64,000 nucleotides of DNA. Origin: an uncultured Dehalococcoidia bacterium (GTDB lineage: Bacteria; Chloroflexota; Dehalococcoidia; Lucifugimonadales; Lucifugimonadaceae). Position 1 is the stretch's first letter. The number at the start of each line of letters is the position of its first letter. Below the pieces are notes generated by a model. That model worked only from the letters and a program-made list of their open reading frames with translations. It did no database searches and was not told where the DNA came from. Shown in pieces: positions 24,873-33,917 of this stretch. The translations under genes and the position numbers were made by a program. The stretch lies in NCBI GenBank assembly GCA_958295935.1, contig OY282385.1:2583545-2647544 (forward strand), read 5' to 3'.

Positions 24873-24921
24873 GTTATGCAGCGGTGAAGGGCTGTTATGC
24901 AGCGGTGAAGGTATGTTATGC
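24873..24921 (+). promoter_or_regulatory. Operator-like iterons and -10 box for the vapBC-type operon
   Basis: GTTATGCAGCGGTGAAGG occurs at 24873 and 24894, and GTTATGC again at 24915. All three are spaced exactly 21 bases, two turns of the helix. The third lies over a possible -10 box (TATGCT, 24917-24922), just before the antitoxin ATG at 24931. This fits a site for the ribbon-helix-helix protein encoded next, which would repress its own operon. Confidence 0.6.
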
Positions 24922-24930
24922 TAGTGCATC

Positions 24931-25188
24931 ATGAGAACGACGATTTCACTTGATGACCAGCTTGCGAAGCAGTTGCGCCGTGCGGCCAAAACCCGCGGCA
25001 TCAGCGTGAGCGCTTTTATTTCCAGAACGTTGGACGATGCTCTAAAGCGTCGCGAGCCGTCGGAGCAGCCGCCCTTCCAGTTGGTGACCGTGCGCGGAGT
25101 ACGTCCCCGCCTCGGGGTCGACCTCGACCGTCCGAGGGCGCTCGATGCACAGGATGACGAGACCGGTTTCAGGGGTTGGCGCGGATGA
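24931..25188 (+). CDS. vapB: Ribbon-helix-helix antitoxin (VapB-like)
   Basis: A protein of 85 residues. The N-terminus RTTISLDDQLAKQL is a ribbon-helix-helix DNA-binding domain, followed by a helix with SVSAFISRTLDDAL. The C-terminal part is Arg/Asp-rich, typical of a flexible toxin-binding tail. It has no evident ribosome site, and the -10 box is so close that the message may be leaderless. It is followed six bases later by the PIN toxin gene, and the two form a vapBC-type pair. Confidence 0.85.
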   Translation: MRTTISLDDQLAKQLRRAAKTRGISVSAFISRTLDDALKRREPSEQPPFQLVTVRGVRPRLGVDLDRPRALDAQDDETGFRGWRG

Positions 25189-25194
25189 TTTGGG

Positions 25195-25638
25195 ATGATG
25201 CTTCCTGACGTGAGCGTGCTGATATATGCACACGTCGAGGACTCGACCCCTGATCACGCCGAGTATGCGAGCTGGATCACCCGTTTGGCGACGGGGTCTG
25301 AGCCGTTCGCTCTCTCGGTCCTCGTTTTGTCCGGCTTCATCCGAATCGTGACGAATCCCCGGATCTTCGATCCGCCATCCACTCTCGACCAGTCGTTCGC
25401 GTTCGTGTCTTCGCTGGTGGAACGCCCTACGGCTCGCGTTGTGGGTCCCGGCCCGGACCATCTGAATATATTCGAGAGATTGTGCCGCGAGTCGGGAGCC
25501 GCCGGGAAGCTGGCCGCGGACGCCCAGCATGCGGCGGTCGCGATGGAGCATGGTTGTACGATGGTGTCGACCGATTCCGACTTCAGCCGATTCCCGGGGC
25601 TTCGGTGGCAGCACCCGCTGCGCCCTAGCAGGATTTAG
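25195..25638 (+). CDS. vapC: PIN-domain toxin (VapC-like)
   Basis: A protein of 147 residues. It has LPDVSVLIYAH at the start with the first Asp, then DAQHAAVAMEHG and STDSDFSRFPGL, giving the acidic cluster of VapC RNases of the type with an N-terminal LPDVNVL motif. Two consecutive ATG codons at 25195 and 25198 can serve as start. The operon partner is the ribbon-helix-helix antitoxin upstream. Confidence 0.88.
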   Translation: MMLPDVSVLIYAHVEDSTPDHAEYASWITRLATGSEPFALSVLVLSGFIRIVTNPRIFDPPSTLDQSFAFVSSLVERPTARVVGPGPDHLNIFERLCRESGAAGKLAADAQHAAVAMEHGCTMVSTDSDFSRFPGLRWQHPLRPSRI

Positions 25639-25805
25639 GGTCAGTTCGTACTTCTGCCCAACTTCAGTCCGGAGACGACCTCAGAGTGGGCGATGACCGG
25701 TGGGGTCTATTCATCAAGGGGTAGAACGAGTCGCCTGAGTCGCGCTAGATACCAGATACGTCCTACGTGGAATACAGCGAGGGCAAAATCGAACCTGGGC
25801 ACGCT

Positions 25806-26012
25806 TTAGTCACCTCGGTCTTGGTCTCGGCTCTCCGATTCGCGCTCTACCGTAACGCTTTTCACCTTGAAGAGGCGGTACGCAAATACTACGACGCCAA
25901 CCAACACCAATCCGGTGAACAGCGCTTCCAGAAGCGATAACCCGATAAGGGTGAACAGCGGTCCCACGTCAATCATGACGTGGAATCTAACCGAACCATA
26001 TTCCCAAGTCAA
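25806..26012 (-). CDS. Small single-span membrane protein
   Basis: 68 codons. A hydrophobic stretch (LIGLSLLEALFTGLVLVGVV) is followed by a basic and then acidic tail (RESESRDQDRGD). The start is uncertain; an internal ATG twelve codons in, MIDVGPLF, is also possible. No family recognised. It stands alone, with about 170 bases of apparently empty sequence on one side and about 200 on the other. Confidence 0.4.
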   Translation of the reverse strand: MTWEYGSVRFHVMIDVGPLFTLIGLSLLEALFTGLVLVGVVVFAYRLFKVKSVTVERESESRDQDRGD

Positions 26013-26208
26013 ATGGAACGCGGGATGGCCTACGGGGGGAGCCCCCTACGGTCACGGAGCCCTCATATGGAGGGCCGGGGTTTGGCTGTGGTCTTGCCTT
26101 CGGCGCCGGTGGACGGTGTAGCCCGCCGCCGCTGCTTGCCCCGTGGTCTGGGTGTTCCGGTAGATCGCGCTGGCCGGCTTCTGAGGGCGGGTAGAGCGGC
26201 GGGGCTGG

Positions 26209-28443
26209 CTAGGGGCCGTCTATTATTCCGGTGGTTGCGTCGAGGGCGTAGACGAATCGGTCGTCGGATCCGATATAGAGGATGCCGTCTGCCACCAGTG
26301 GGGAGGAACGGATTCTGGCTCCGGTTTCGTATCGCCAGACTAGTTCTCCGGTGTCGGCATCGAGTGCGTATACGTAGTGGTCCCAGGATCCGACGTAGAC
26401 AATGCCGTTCCACAGTGCTGGCGAGGAGTGTATGTCGTGCCCTGTGTGGTAGTCCCACTTCTTTTCGCCGGTGTCGGCGTCGAGTGCGTAGACGTGATGG
26501 TCATGTCCTGTGATGTATACGGCGCCGTCTGCCACGGTTGGTTTGCAGTCAACTGCGTCTTCGGTCTGGTATCGCCAAATCAATTCGCCGGTTTCTGCGT
26601 CGAGTGCGTAGAGGTGGTCGTCCCAGGAGCCGACGTAGACCACGCCGTCGTCCACTGTGGGCGTGGAAACGACCCGGCCTTCCGTTTCGTACTTCCATTT
26701 GACCTCTCCGGTCTTTGCATCCATCGCGTGGAGGTGGTTGTCGCTGGATCCGACGTATAGGACGCCGTCGGCGACTGTGGGGGAGGACTCTATGGTGTCT
26801 CCGGTTTCCTGGCGCCATATCAGGCCTCCGGTGTTGGCGTAGAGTGCGTGCACGGAGTTATCGGCGGATGCGACGTATACGACGCCGTCGGCGACTGCGG
26901 GACGGGAGATGATCCACTCTCCGGTATGGTATCTCCAGTTTAGTTCTCCGGAGTCTGCGTCCAGTGCGTATAGGTGTGCGTCAGCGGATCCGACGTATAC
27001 GGCGGCGTTAGCGACCGTGGGGGATGACAGCACGATCCCCTGGGTCTCGTATCTCCATCGCTCTTCGCCGTCGTCTGCGTCCAATGCGTAGACGTAGGTG
27101 TCATTGGATCCTACGTATAGGACGCCGTCGGCCAGGGCGGGGGAGGAAGCGACCCATCCTCCGGTCTCGTATCTCCATACGAATCCGGTCGGCTCGTGGT
27201 CTTCCTGTTTGATGCCGCTGGCTATTCCTGTTGCGGCGTCAAAGGCTTCGGCTGCGTACATCCGGTGGTCCCATGATCCGAAGTAGATGACGCCATCGGC
27301 AACTGCGACCTTGGATCCGACTTCGGCGCCTGTTTCAAAGTGCCAGTAGAGGTCTCCGGTGAGCGCGTCGATCCCGTGCATGTGGTTGTCGGAGGAGCCG
27401 ACGTAGACGATACCGTCGTTCACCGTGGGGGATGCATATATGGCCTCTCCGGTATTGTATTTCCAGATGAGGAAACCGGTTTCGGTGTCTAGGGCGTAGA
27501 GGAAGGCGTCGGATGATCCGGCGTATACGATGCCGTCGGCGACTTCAGGGGAGGATGACACGTGGTCACCGGTTCGGTGTTTCCATCGCAGTCCGCCTGT
27601 GTCGGCTTCTAGGGCGTAGACGTATGCATCCCATGAGGTGAAGTAGATGGAGCCGTCGGCCACGGCTGGGCTGGAGTGGACCCCGGCCCCAGTCTCGTAG
27701 GTCCATTGGACTTCGCCCGTGCCGGCGTCGAATGCGTAGACGAATGCGTCATTGGATCCAACGTAGACGATACCGTCGGCCACAGTGGGTTTTGCGACCA
27801 CCAATCCTGCGGTCTGGTAGCTCCACAGTAGGCTGCCTGTGTCAGCGTCGAGAGCGTATACGGAGGCGTCGAGGGAGCCGACGTATACGATGCCGTCGGC
27901 GACTTCGGGGGATGAGAAGACGGATGCTGCGGTCTCGTATTTCCAGAGCTCTTCGCCTGTGTCAGCGTCGAGGGCGTATACGGAATTGTCGTTCGACCCT
28001 ACGTATAGGACGCCGTCGGTCACGGCGGGTGATGAAATCACGCCATCTCCCGTCTCGTATTTCCAGAGCTCTTCACCGGTGTCAGCGTCGAGGGCGTAGA
28101 CGAAAGAGTCGGTTGATCCGAAGTAGACCACACCGTCCACCACTGCGGGTGAGGACAGTACGTTGTCGCTGGTCTCGTAGGTCCAGAGTATGGAGCTTGG
28201 GGAGAAAGGCGTTGGGGTTGGCGTGGGGGCAGGGGTGTTGGTTGCAGTGGGTTCGGGGGCCGGAGTGTTGGTCGCAGTGGGTTCGGGCGTTGGCGTGTTG
28301 GTGGTGGTTGGGGCGGGGGCGCGGGTCGGTGCAGGGGGCGTGGTGGGGATTGGCGTTGGCTGGGGGCTTTGGCTTCTGCAGGCAACGGACAGCAGGATTA
28401 GTACGGCGGCGGCAATTCCGGTCACGACCCAGATTCGTGTCAT
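26209..28443 (-). CDS. PQQ-like beta-propeller lipoprotein with 16 blades
   Basis: A protein of 744 residues if it starts at the ATG at 28443 (the open frame extends to 28500). A lipobox follows a hydrophobic segment (LILLSVAC), so it should be a lipoprotein anchored outside the cell. A Pro/Thr-rich spacer of ~60 residues leads into 16 tandem ~40-residue blades of the pattern VYALDADTGEELWKYET, as in BamB- and PQQ-dehydrogenase-like propellers. Blade 8 carries an extra segment (GIKQEDHEPTGF), so the repeats divide into two sets of eight. Catalytic PQQ-binding residues are not evident, and the protein is probably structural or binding. No partner genes adjoin it. Confidence 0.85.
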   Translation of the reverse strand: MTRIWVVTGIAAAVLILLSVACRSQSPQPTPIPTTPPAPTRAPAPTTTNTPTPEPTATNTPAPEPTATNTPAPTPTPTPFSPSSILWTYETSDNVLSSPAVVDGVVYFGSTDSFVYALDADTGEELWKYETGDGVISSPAVTDGVLYVGSNDNSVYALDADTGEELWKYETAASVFSSPEVADGIVYVGSLDASVYALDADTGSLLWSYQTAGLVVAKPTVADGIVYVGSNDAFVYAFDAGTGEVQWTYETGAGVHSSPAVADGSIYFTSWDAYVYALEADTGGLRWKHRTGDHVSSSPEVADGIVYAGSSDAFLYALDTETGFLIWKYNTGEAIYASPTVNDGIVYVGSSDNHMHGIDALTGDLYWHFETGAEVGSKVAVADGVIYFGSWDHRMYAAEAFDAATGIASGIKQEDHEPTGFVWRYETGGWVASSPALADGVLYVGSNDTYVYALDADDGEERWRYETQGIVLSSPTVANAAVYVGSADAHLYALDADSGELNWRYHTGEWIISRPAVADGVVYVASADNSVHALYANTGGLIWRQETGDTIESSPTVADGVLYVGSSDNHLHAMDAKTGEVKWKYETEGRVVSTPTVDDGVVYVGSWDDHLYALDAETGELIWRYQTEDAVDCKPTVADGAVYITGHDHHVYALDADTGEKKWDYHTGHDIHSSPALWNGIVYVGSWDHYVYALDADTGELVWRYETGARIRSSPLVADGILYIGSDDRFVYALDATTGIIDGP

Positions 28444-28703
28444 TTCCAGCGTCCATTTCTCAGAGCTACAGGGGGGGTGTGCTGACTGTGATTGTATCAA
28501 CCGGATGAGGGAGTTTTCACGCGGTCAGCGGTGGAGTGCGCCGACGTACTTCTGCGATTCCATCCTTCCCTGTAGGCGGCTGAGGACTTCGCGTCCGAAG
28601 GGGCGGTTGGTTGCAACGATTCCCGGAATGGGCTATAACGGCTGCCTTGGCCAAGGACGGGAAGGCAGCCGGCCGCTAGAAACCTTCGAGAGGAGCTCGT
28701 ACT
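28444..28703. other. Divergent intergenic region
   Basis: 260 bases between the PQQ lipoprotein (leftward) and the membrane protein (rightward), so it should hold both promoters. I see no boxes that I would defend. GAGAGG at about 28689 is the ribosome site of the rightward gene. Confidence 0.4.
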
Positions 28704-29387
28704 GTGGATAGCAAGAGAATCGGCGCTCTGGCGCTTATAGCGGGTCCGCTGTTGACCGTAGTGTCTTACCTGATACGGCCGAGTACTCTACTGGTTTCCG
28801 GTACGGACGTTACGGACGCGGATGAAGCGATACGGGCTATTCAAGCGAACCCTCTCGGGTCCCACCTTTCAGCCTTTCTGTCTCCGGTTGGTCCGCTGTT
28901 GACGTTCTATGGTCTTTGGAGTGTGGTAGGTGAGGACCGGGGCCCGGGTTGGGCTTCTGCGTTGTCCCGTGTGGGGCTGATCCTGATGGGTCTTGTGGTA
29001 GTTGGGGCGTGGGTATCAGCGGCGCTTTCCCACGCGGTGGAGCGCGCGGACCTCCATCCTGAGCACGTGGAAACGGCGATGGTGTCTGCGCGGGCCGCCT
29101 ATACCGCGAATATCGGCTTGTTGGAGATGCGGGGTCCGACATTGGTGGGCGCGGCCTTGGTTCTGAGTTTGGGGATCTGGGCGTCCGGGGGGGCGAACAA
29201 GATTCTGTCCTGGTTAACGGCGGCGTTTTCGGCGGCGGCGCTGGTGCCAATAGCGATAATCATCGCCGATCCTAGCGACATTAATCAGGTAAGGCTGTTG
29301 TTGACCTTGCCCGTGGTGAGCTACTTGCTCTGGATAATCTGGTTGGTCTGGCTTGGGGTGAACAGGTTTAGGAGCGAGCAGGCGTAG
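28704..29387 (+). CDS. Multi-span membrane protein of unknown function
   Basis: A protein of 227 residues from a GTG at 28704 with GAGAGG just upstream. There are six or seven hydrophobic segments, including IGALALIAGPLLTVVSYLI at the N-terminus and VSYLLWIIWLVWLGV at the C-terminus. No catalytic motif is visible. I do not recognise the family; it has the look of DUF4386-like membrane proteins, but this is a guess. Confidence 0.6.
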   Translation: MDSKRIGALALIAGPLLTVVSYLIRPSTLLVSGTDVTDADEAIRAIQANPLGSHLSAFLSPVGPLLTFYGLWSVVGEDRGPGWASALSRVGLILMGLVVVGAWVSAALSHAVERADLHPEHVETAMVSARAAYTANIGLLEMRGPTLVGAALVLSLGIWASGGANKILSWLTAAFSAAALVPIAIIIADPSDINQVRLLLTLPVVSYLLWIIWLVWLGVNRFRSEQA

Positions 29388-29479
29388 GGTTTCTGGCCCG
29401 TTGGTTCGGCTGTAACGTCCGGGTCGGGCCGTGTTTTGGGCGCGGGTTGGTTTGGATCAATGCGGCGTTTGCGTCCTTG

Positions 29480-31570
29480 CTACTCATCAAGCGGTATTTC
29501 CCCTTTCCAGAGGTGGTTGTAGCCGCCTGCTACGGGGACGTACTGGCCGGTGCCAATGGTAGCGATGTCGTATTCCGGTAGAGAGATTCTCGCCATGCAT
29601 TTGCCGTCGGATATCGCGCCGCGCCCGCTAAAATCGAAGTCGAGGTTGTCGAATCCGTGCTGCTTGCGACGATCGGGGAGGTCGTTCACGTCAACCGGGT
29701 ATAGGTGTAGGAAGAACGTCGCCTCGGTGTCTGCGCGTACGCACGACTCCTTGACGTATGTCAGCGTGTTTTCGTTGAGATACACATCGAAGGTGGAGCG
29801 GATTGCGGGTTCTCCGGATACGAGGGACTGGTAAGAGGAGCGGGCCGCCAGTTCGAAAGACTCTTTAGGGTACGTAATCATAGAGATATTGAAAATTCCG
29901 TCAGTAATGATACCTTCAACAGAAACCTGCTCTCCCAGCAGTTCTAACCGGGCTGTCCTTATAGGGTCGGCAGTATCTGTCTGAACGCGGTGCGTCCTGC
30001 CGTTCTTCTCGCCGGATGCTGTAGTCTCGGTCCAGCCGGACACTGTGGGCCATGTTGCTCCGCTTTGGTGGGCCACGAAGATTCTATTTGGGACATTGGG
30101 GAGCGAGGAGACTAAATCAGCCAGCGCACGGAGACACGGTTCGAAGACGTACGCACAATATGCCTTTCCATAGTATTGATAGTAGTAGTTGCTCGGGTTT
30201 TCAGGTTGATAGAACCGCATAGAAGGGGCTGCATAACCGGTTACGTAAACTATGTCTTCTTCTTGCACATTTTCTTCCAGAAAGGCGAGGACGGCCTTGG
30301 CGTCATATCGGGTCTCGTATGGACTGTCCTGCCGTATGGTTCCCACTCCGGCCAGGGCTATTGCGCCGGCGGCCGCGACGGTTAGCACGGGAGCCATCCA
30401 CGCCCGACGCGTGAGCGCGGCGAGAGAACCGGCTATCCAATGAAGCGCGATGCCGACGGCCAGGAAAACAATGGGTCCCAGATAGATAACTTGGCGAACG
30501 TCCCCAAGGGGATATATGCTCAGCAGGGCAGCGGCAACGGAAACTGCAATGCAAAGCGAAAATAAAACCGTGATGGCGTTGTCTTGCAGCTTTCCTCGAA
30601 ACTTTCTGAGGATTGCTGCGCCCAGTAGGATAGCGAATGCGGTAAGCGCTGCTATGGCAACAACGTCTGGTAGATGATAGGTCAATAAGTTCCAAATTCC
30701 ATCAACCGAAAATTCAAATATCGCGGCTGCATCGAATTTCTCTTGATAGTAATACGGCGATAAGTAACCACCCGATCCCCAGCCTCCTTGCTGCCACTGA
30801 TGGCGCAAAGTTGCGGCGTAGCTTGTGGCGCAGCCGGCGAGGAAGCACGCTGCGGGCCACAGGAGGGCGATGCGCGACTTGAGCCAATTGCGAATCCGAC
30901 CTGGGTACGAATTCCCTTCCGCCGTTGTCAAGGTCTGGGGGAGTAAGAGCATAGCGGCGGCGATTACGGCAGCGCCGAACAGGACCAAGCCGTACTGGAG
31001 CAGCGGCGCGAGGAACAAGGAAACACAGAGCAGGGCCTTCCGTCCGTCCCGCAGATACCACAGCAGTCCGGCTATCATAAGCACGGCCAGCAGTGCGTCG
31101 ATGGAGTATTCGCGCGCATCTTGGGCTTGCTCTATTGCGGCAACGGAAAGAGTGGTCAAGAGGGCCGCCAGAAAGGCGGCCCGCCGGCTCACGCCGAGTC
31201 GCGGCAGTAGAAAGAGCATCACGGCGACGGTCAGAAGGCTTGCCGCGGCGGGCAGAACGCGGATGCTGAGGGGCGTACTCTCGACTTTTTGGACCGCCCA
31301 CAGCGCCAGGGGGTAGAGGATCGGCGCGGAGTTACTGCCACGGGTGCCGGAGACGACTTCCCGGATTGTGCCTCTGGAAAGGTTGGCTGCTGCCGCTTCG
31401 TCAAGCCATGCGGAATTCCCGGGCAGGTCATAGAAGCGCAGCGCGGCCGCGGCTATGAGCAGGCACAGGAACGCCGCAAGGGCCAGCCGTTCGGGAGAAA
31501 CGCGCGCGGTCAGGGCGCGCCATAGATCATTCAGTGCGAAGCCCTGCGAGCCGTTCCCGCTACTGAGCAA
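29480..31570 (-). CDS. GT39-like membrane glycosyltransferase, array gene 5
   Basis: A protein of 696 residues, the last gene of the array in transcription order. The N-terminus is one membrane span, then DLPGNSAWLDEAAAA, with the DE pair that sits in the first outer loop of PMT/ArnT-like (GT39, GT83) enzymes, which use lipid-linked sugars. About ten further spans follow. The C-terminal ~105 residues are one copy of the Cys-containing C-terminal domain described in the findings. The start is a TTG that overlaps the previous stop by 11 bases. A variable stretch lies between the membrane part and the final domain. Confidence 0.8.
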   Translation of the reverse strand: MLSSGNGSQGFALNDLWRALTARVSPERLALAAFLCLLIAAAALRFYDLPGNSAWLDEAAAANLSRGTIREVVSGTRGSNSAPILYPLALWAVQKVESTPLSIRVLPAAASLLTVAVMLFLLPRLGVSRRAAFLAALLTTLSVAAIEQAQDAREYSIDALLAVLMIAGLLWYLRDGRKALLCVSLFLAPLLQYGLVLFGAAVIAAAMLLLPQTLTTAEGNSYPGRIRNWLKSRIALLWPAACFLAGCATSYAATLRHQWQQGGWGSGGYLSPYYYQEKFDAAAIFEFSVDGIWNLLTYHLPDVVAIAALTAFAILLGAAILRKFRGKLQDNAITVLFSLCIAVSVAAALLSIYPLGDVRQVIYLGPIVFLAVGIALHWIAGSLAALTRRAWMAPVLTVAAAGAIALAGVGTIRQDSPYETRYDAKAVLAFLEENVQEEDIVYVTGYAAPSMRFYQPENPSNYYYQYYGKAYCAYVFEPCLRALADLVSSLPNVPNRIFVAHQSGATWPTVSGWTETTASGEKNGRTHRVQTDTADPIRTARLELLGEQVSVEGIITDGIFNISMITYPKESFELAARSSYQSLVSGEPAIRSTFDVYLNENTLTYVKESCVRADTEATFFLHLYPVDVNDLPDRRKQHGFDNLDFDFSGRGAISDGKCMARISLPEYDIATIGTGQYVPVAGGYNHLWKGEIPLDE

Positions 31571-33917
31571 GCCGGATCTCCCCTTCCCATAGGTGGTTGT
31601 AGCCGCCTTCTACGGGGACGTACTGGCCAGTGCTAATCGTAGCGATGTCGTATTCCGGTAGAGGGATATTCGCTATACATCTTCTGTCGGATATCGCGCC
31701 GCGACTGTTGAAATCGAAGTCGAGGTTGTCGAATCCGTGCTTCTTGCGACGGTCGGGGAGGTCGTTCACGTCGACTGGGTAGAGGTGTAGGAGGAACGTC
31801 GCCTCTGTGTCTGCACGGTCGCACGGTTCTTTGGCGTAGGTCAGCGTGTTGTCGCTGAGATGCACGTCAAAGGTGGAGCGGATTACGGGTTCGGCGGAGC
31901 GAACTGCCGCTTCGACGTTCGCAATCAGAGCGATCCGGATCTCTCCTTCCCAGAGGTTTTTGTATCCGCCTTCGACTGGCACGTACTGTCCGGTGTTAAT
32001 CGTAACGATGTCGTATTCGGGTAGAGGGATATTCGCGATGCATTTGCCGTCGGATATCGCGCCGCGACTGTAGAAATCGAAGTCCAGGTTATCGAAGCCG
32101 TGCTTCTTGCGACGGTCGGGGAGGGCGTTCACGTCAACCGGGTGCAGATGGAGGAAGAACTTCGCCTCCGTGTCGGTCGGGGCGCACGGCTCCCTGACGT
32201 AGACCAGCGTGTTTTCGCTGAGATATACGTCAAAGTCGGAGCGGATCGGGATTATGGTTTCTGGCTGGAACATCATCTCTTCGATTCTTGCGGTCATTTC
32301 CTCGGCTCTTGCAATTATCTCGTTGCTGTTCGTAATCAGATAGAGTTCCGGTATTTTGCCACCAGTGAGACGCTCAACCGAAGGTTCTGGCATATTTTCC
32401 AACAGCTTCAATCTATTATCAGTAACAAACCAGATTCTGCTGTTTATGATGCCGAGCGAGTAGGCTAAGTTGGCCATTTCACGGAGGCACGGTTCGGCGA
32501 AATCCCGGCACCAGTGGGTTCCATAGTAGTAATTGTCCGGTTTTCCTTGATGAAACTGGATGGTCGGGGCTGCCGCCCGGCCTGCGTAAACCATGTCCTC
32601 TTCGCGCACATTTTCTTCCAGAAAGGCGAGAACGGGCTTGGTGTCATATCGGCTCTCGTATGGACTGTCCTGCCGCATGGCGGCCACTCCGGCGAGGGCT
32701 ATTGCGCCGGCGGCGGCGATGGTTAGCGCGGGAGCCATCCACGCCCGGCGCGTGAGCGCGGTGAGAGAACCGGCCATCCAATGAAGCGCGACGGCGGCGG
32801 CCAGAAAGATGACCGGCCCCAGATAGATAGCCTGTCGGATGTCCCCAAGGGGATATATGCTCAGCAGTGCAGCGGCAACGGAAACTGCAATGCAAAGCGA
32901 AAATAAAACCGTGATGGCGTTGTGTTGCAGCTTTCCTTGAAACTTTCTGAGGACTGCTGCGCCCAGTAGGATCGCGAATGCGGCAAGCGCCGCTATCGCA
33001 ACAACCCACGGCAAATGATACGTCAGTAAATTCCAAATCCCGTTAATTGAAAACTCGAAGATTGCGAGCGCATCGAATTTTCCCTGATAGTAATACTCCG
33101 ATAGATAGTGATCCGATGCCCAGCCCCCTTGCGGCGACTGATAGCGCAAAGTGACGGCGTAGCTTATGGCTCCGCCGGCGAGGAAGCACGCTGCGGGCCA
33201 TAGGAGGGCGATGCGCTGCTCGATCCAATTGCGAATCCGGCCTGGGTACGAATTCCCTTCCGATGCCGACAAAGTCGGTGGGAGTAGAAGCATAGCGGCG
33301 CCCAATACGGCGGCGCCAAACAGGACCATACCGTATTGGAGCAGCGGCGCTAGGAACAGGGAAACGCAGAGCGGGGCCTTCCGGCCGTCCCGCAGATACC
33401 ACAGCAGTCCGGCTATCATCAGCACGGCCAGCAGCGCGTCGATGGAGTATTCGCGCGCATCCTGGGCTTGCTGTATTGCGGCGGCGGAAAGAGTGGTCAA
33501 GAGGGCCGCCAGAAAGGCTGCCCGCCGGCTCACGCCGAGTCGCGGGAGTAGAAAGAGCATCACGGCAACGGTCAGAACGCTTGCCGCGGCCGGCAGAACG
33601 CGGATGCTGAAGGGCGTACTCTCAACTTTCTGTACCGCCCACAGCGCGAGGGGGTAGAGGATCGGCGCGGTGTTACTGTGACGGGTGTTGGGGACTACCT
33701 CCACGAGGGAGCCGCTCGAATTATTGGCGGCAACCGCTTCGTCATACTCCAGGGAATTCCCGGGCAGGTCATAGAAGCGCAGCGCGGCCGCGGCTATGAG
33801 CAGGCACAGGAACGCCGCGAGGACGAGCCGTTGCGGAGAAGCGCGCACGGGTAGGGATGGGGCGGGAATGCTCATTCGCTCATTCTCGCACGCGGCCTTT
33901 GCGTCCTCGCTACTCAT
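31560..33917 (-). CDS. GT39-like membrane glycosyltransferase, array gene 4
   Basis: About 785 residues from the ATG at 33917, which overlaps the stop of gene 3. A later ATG at 33872 (MSIPAPSLPV) aligns with the starts of genes 2 and 3 and may be the true start. The DE motif is in EYDEAVAANN. The C-terminal domain occurs twice, in tandem, with exactly 363 bases between equivalent points (31586 and 31949). In the second copy the conserved GKC is RRC, so its Cys remains but the Gly-Lys is changed. It is closely related to its neighbours, with segments almost identical to gene 5, as expected from gene conversion. Confidence 0.8.
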   Translation of the reverse strand: MSSEDAKAACENERMSIPAPSLPVRASPQRLVLAAFLCLLIAAAALRFYDLPGNSLEYDEAVAANNSSGSLVEVVPNTRHSNTAPILYPLALWAVQKVESTPFSIRVLPAAASVLTVAVMLFLLPRLGVSRRAAFLAALLTTLSAAAIQQAQDAREYSIDALLAVLMIAGLLWYLRDGRKAPLCVSLFLAPLLQYGMVLFGAAVLGAAMLLLPPTLSASEGNSYPGRIRNWIEQRIALLWPAACFLAGGAISYAVTLRYQSPQGGWASDHYLSEYYYQGKFDALAIFEFSINGIWNLLTYHLPWVVAIAALAAFAILLGAAVLRKFQGKLQHNAITVLFSLCIAVSVAAALLSIYPLGDIRQAIYLGPVIFLAAAVALHWMAGSLTALTRRAWMAPALTIAAAGAIALAGVAAMRQDSPYESRYDTKPVLAFLEENVREEDMVYAGRAAAPTIQFHQGKPDNYYYGTHWCRDFAEPCLREMANLAYSLGIINSRIWFVTDNRLKLLENMPEPSVERLTGGKIPELYLITNSNEIIARAEEMTARIEEMMFQPETIIPIRSDFDVYLSENTLVYVREPCAPTDTEAKFFLHLHPVDVNALPDRRKKHGFDNLDFDFYSRGAISDGKCIANIPLPEYDIVTINTGQYVPVEGGYKNLWEGEIRIALIANVEAAVRSAEPVIRSTFDVHLSDNTLTYAKEPCDRADTEATFLLHLYPVDVNDLPDRRKKHGFDNLDFDFNSRGAISDRRCIANIPLPEYDIATISTGQYVPVEGGYNHLWEGEIRLAQ

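Noticed and set aside
26034-26052. GGGGGGAGCCCCCT as a terminator
   Set aside because: It lies upstream of, not after, the small minus-strand membrane gene and lacks a T run.
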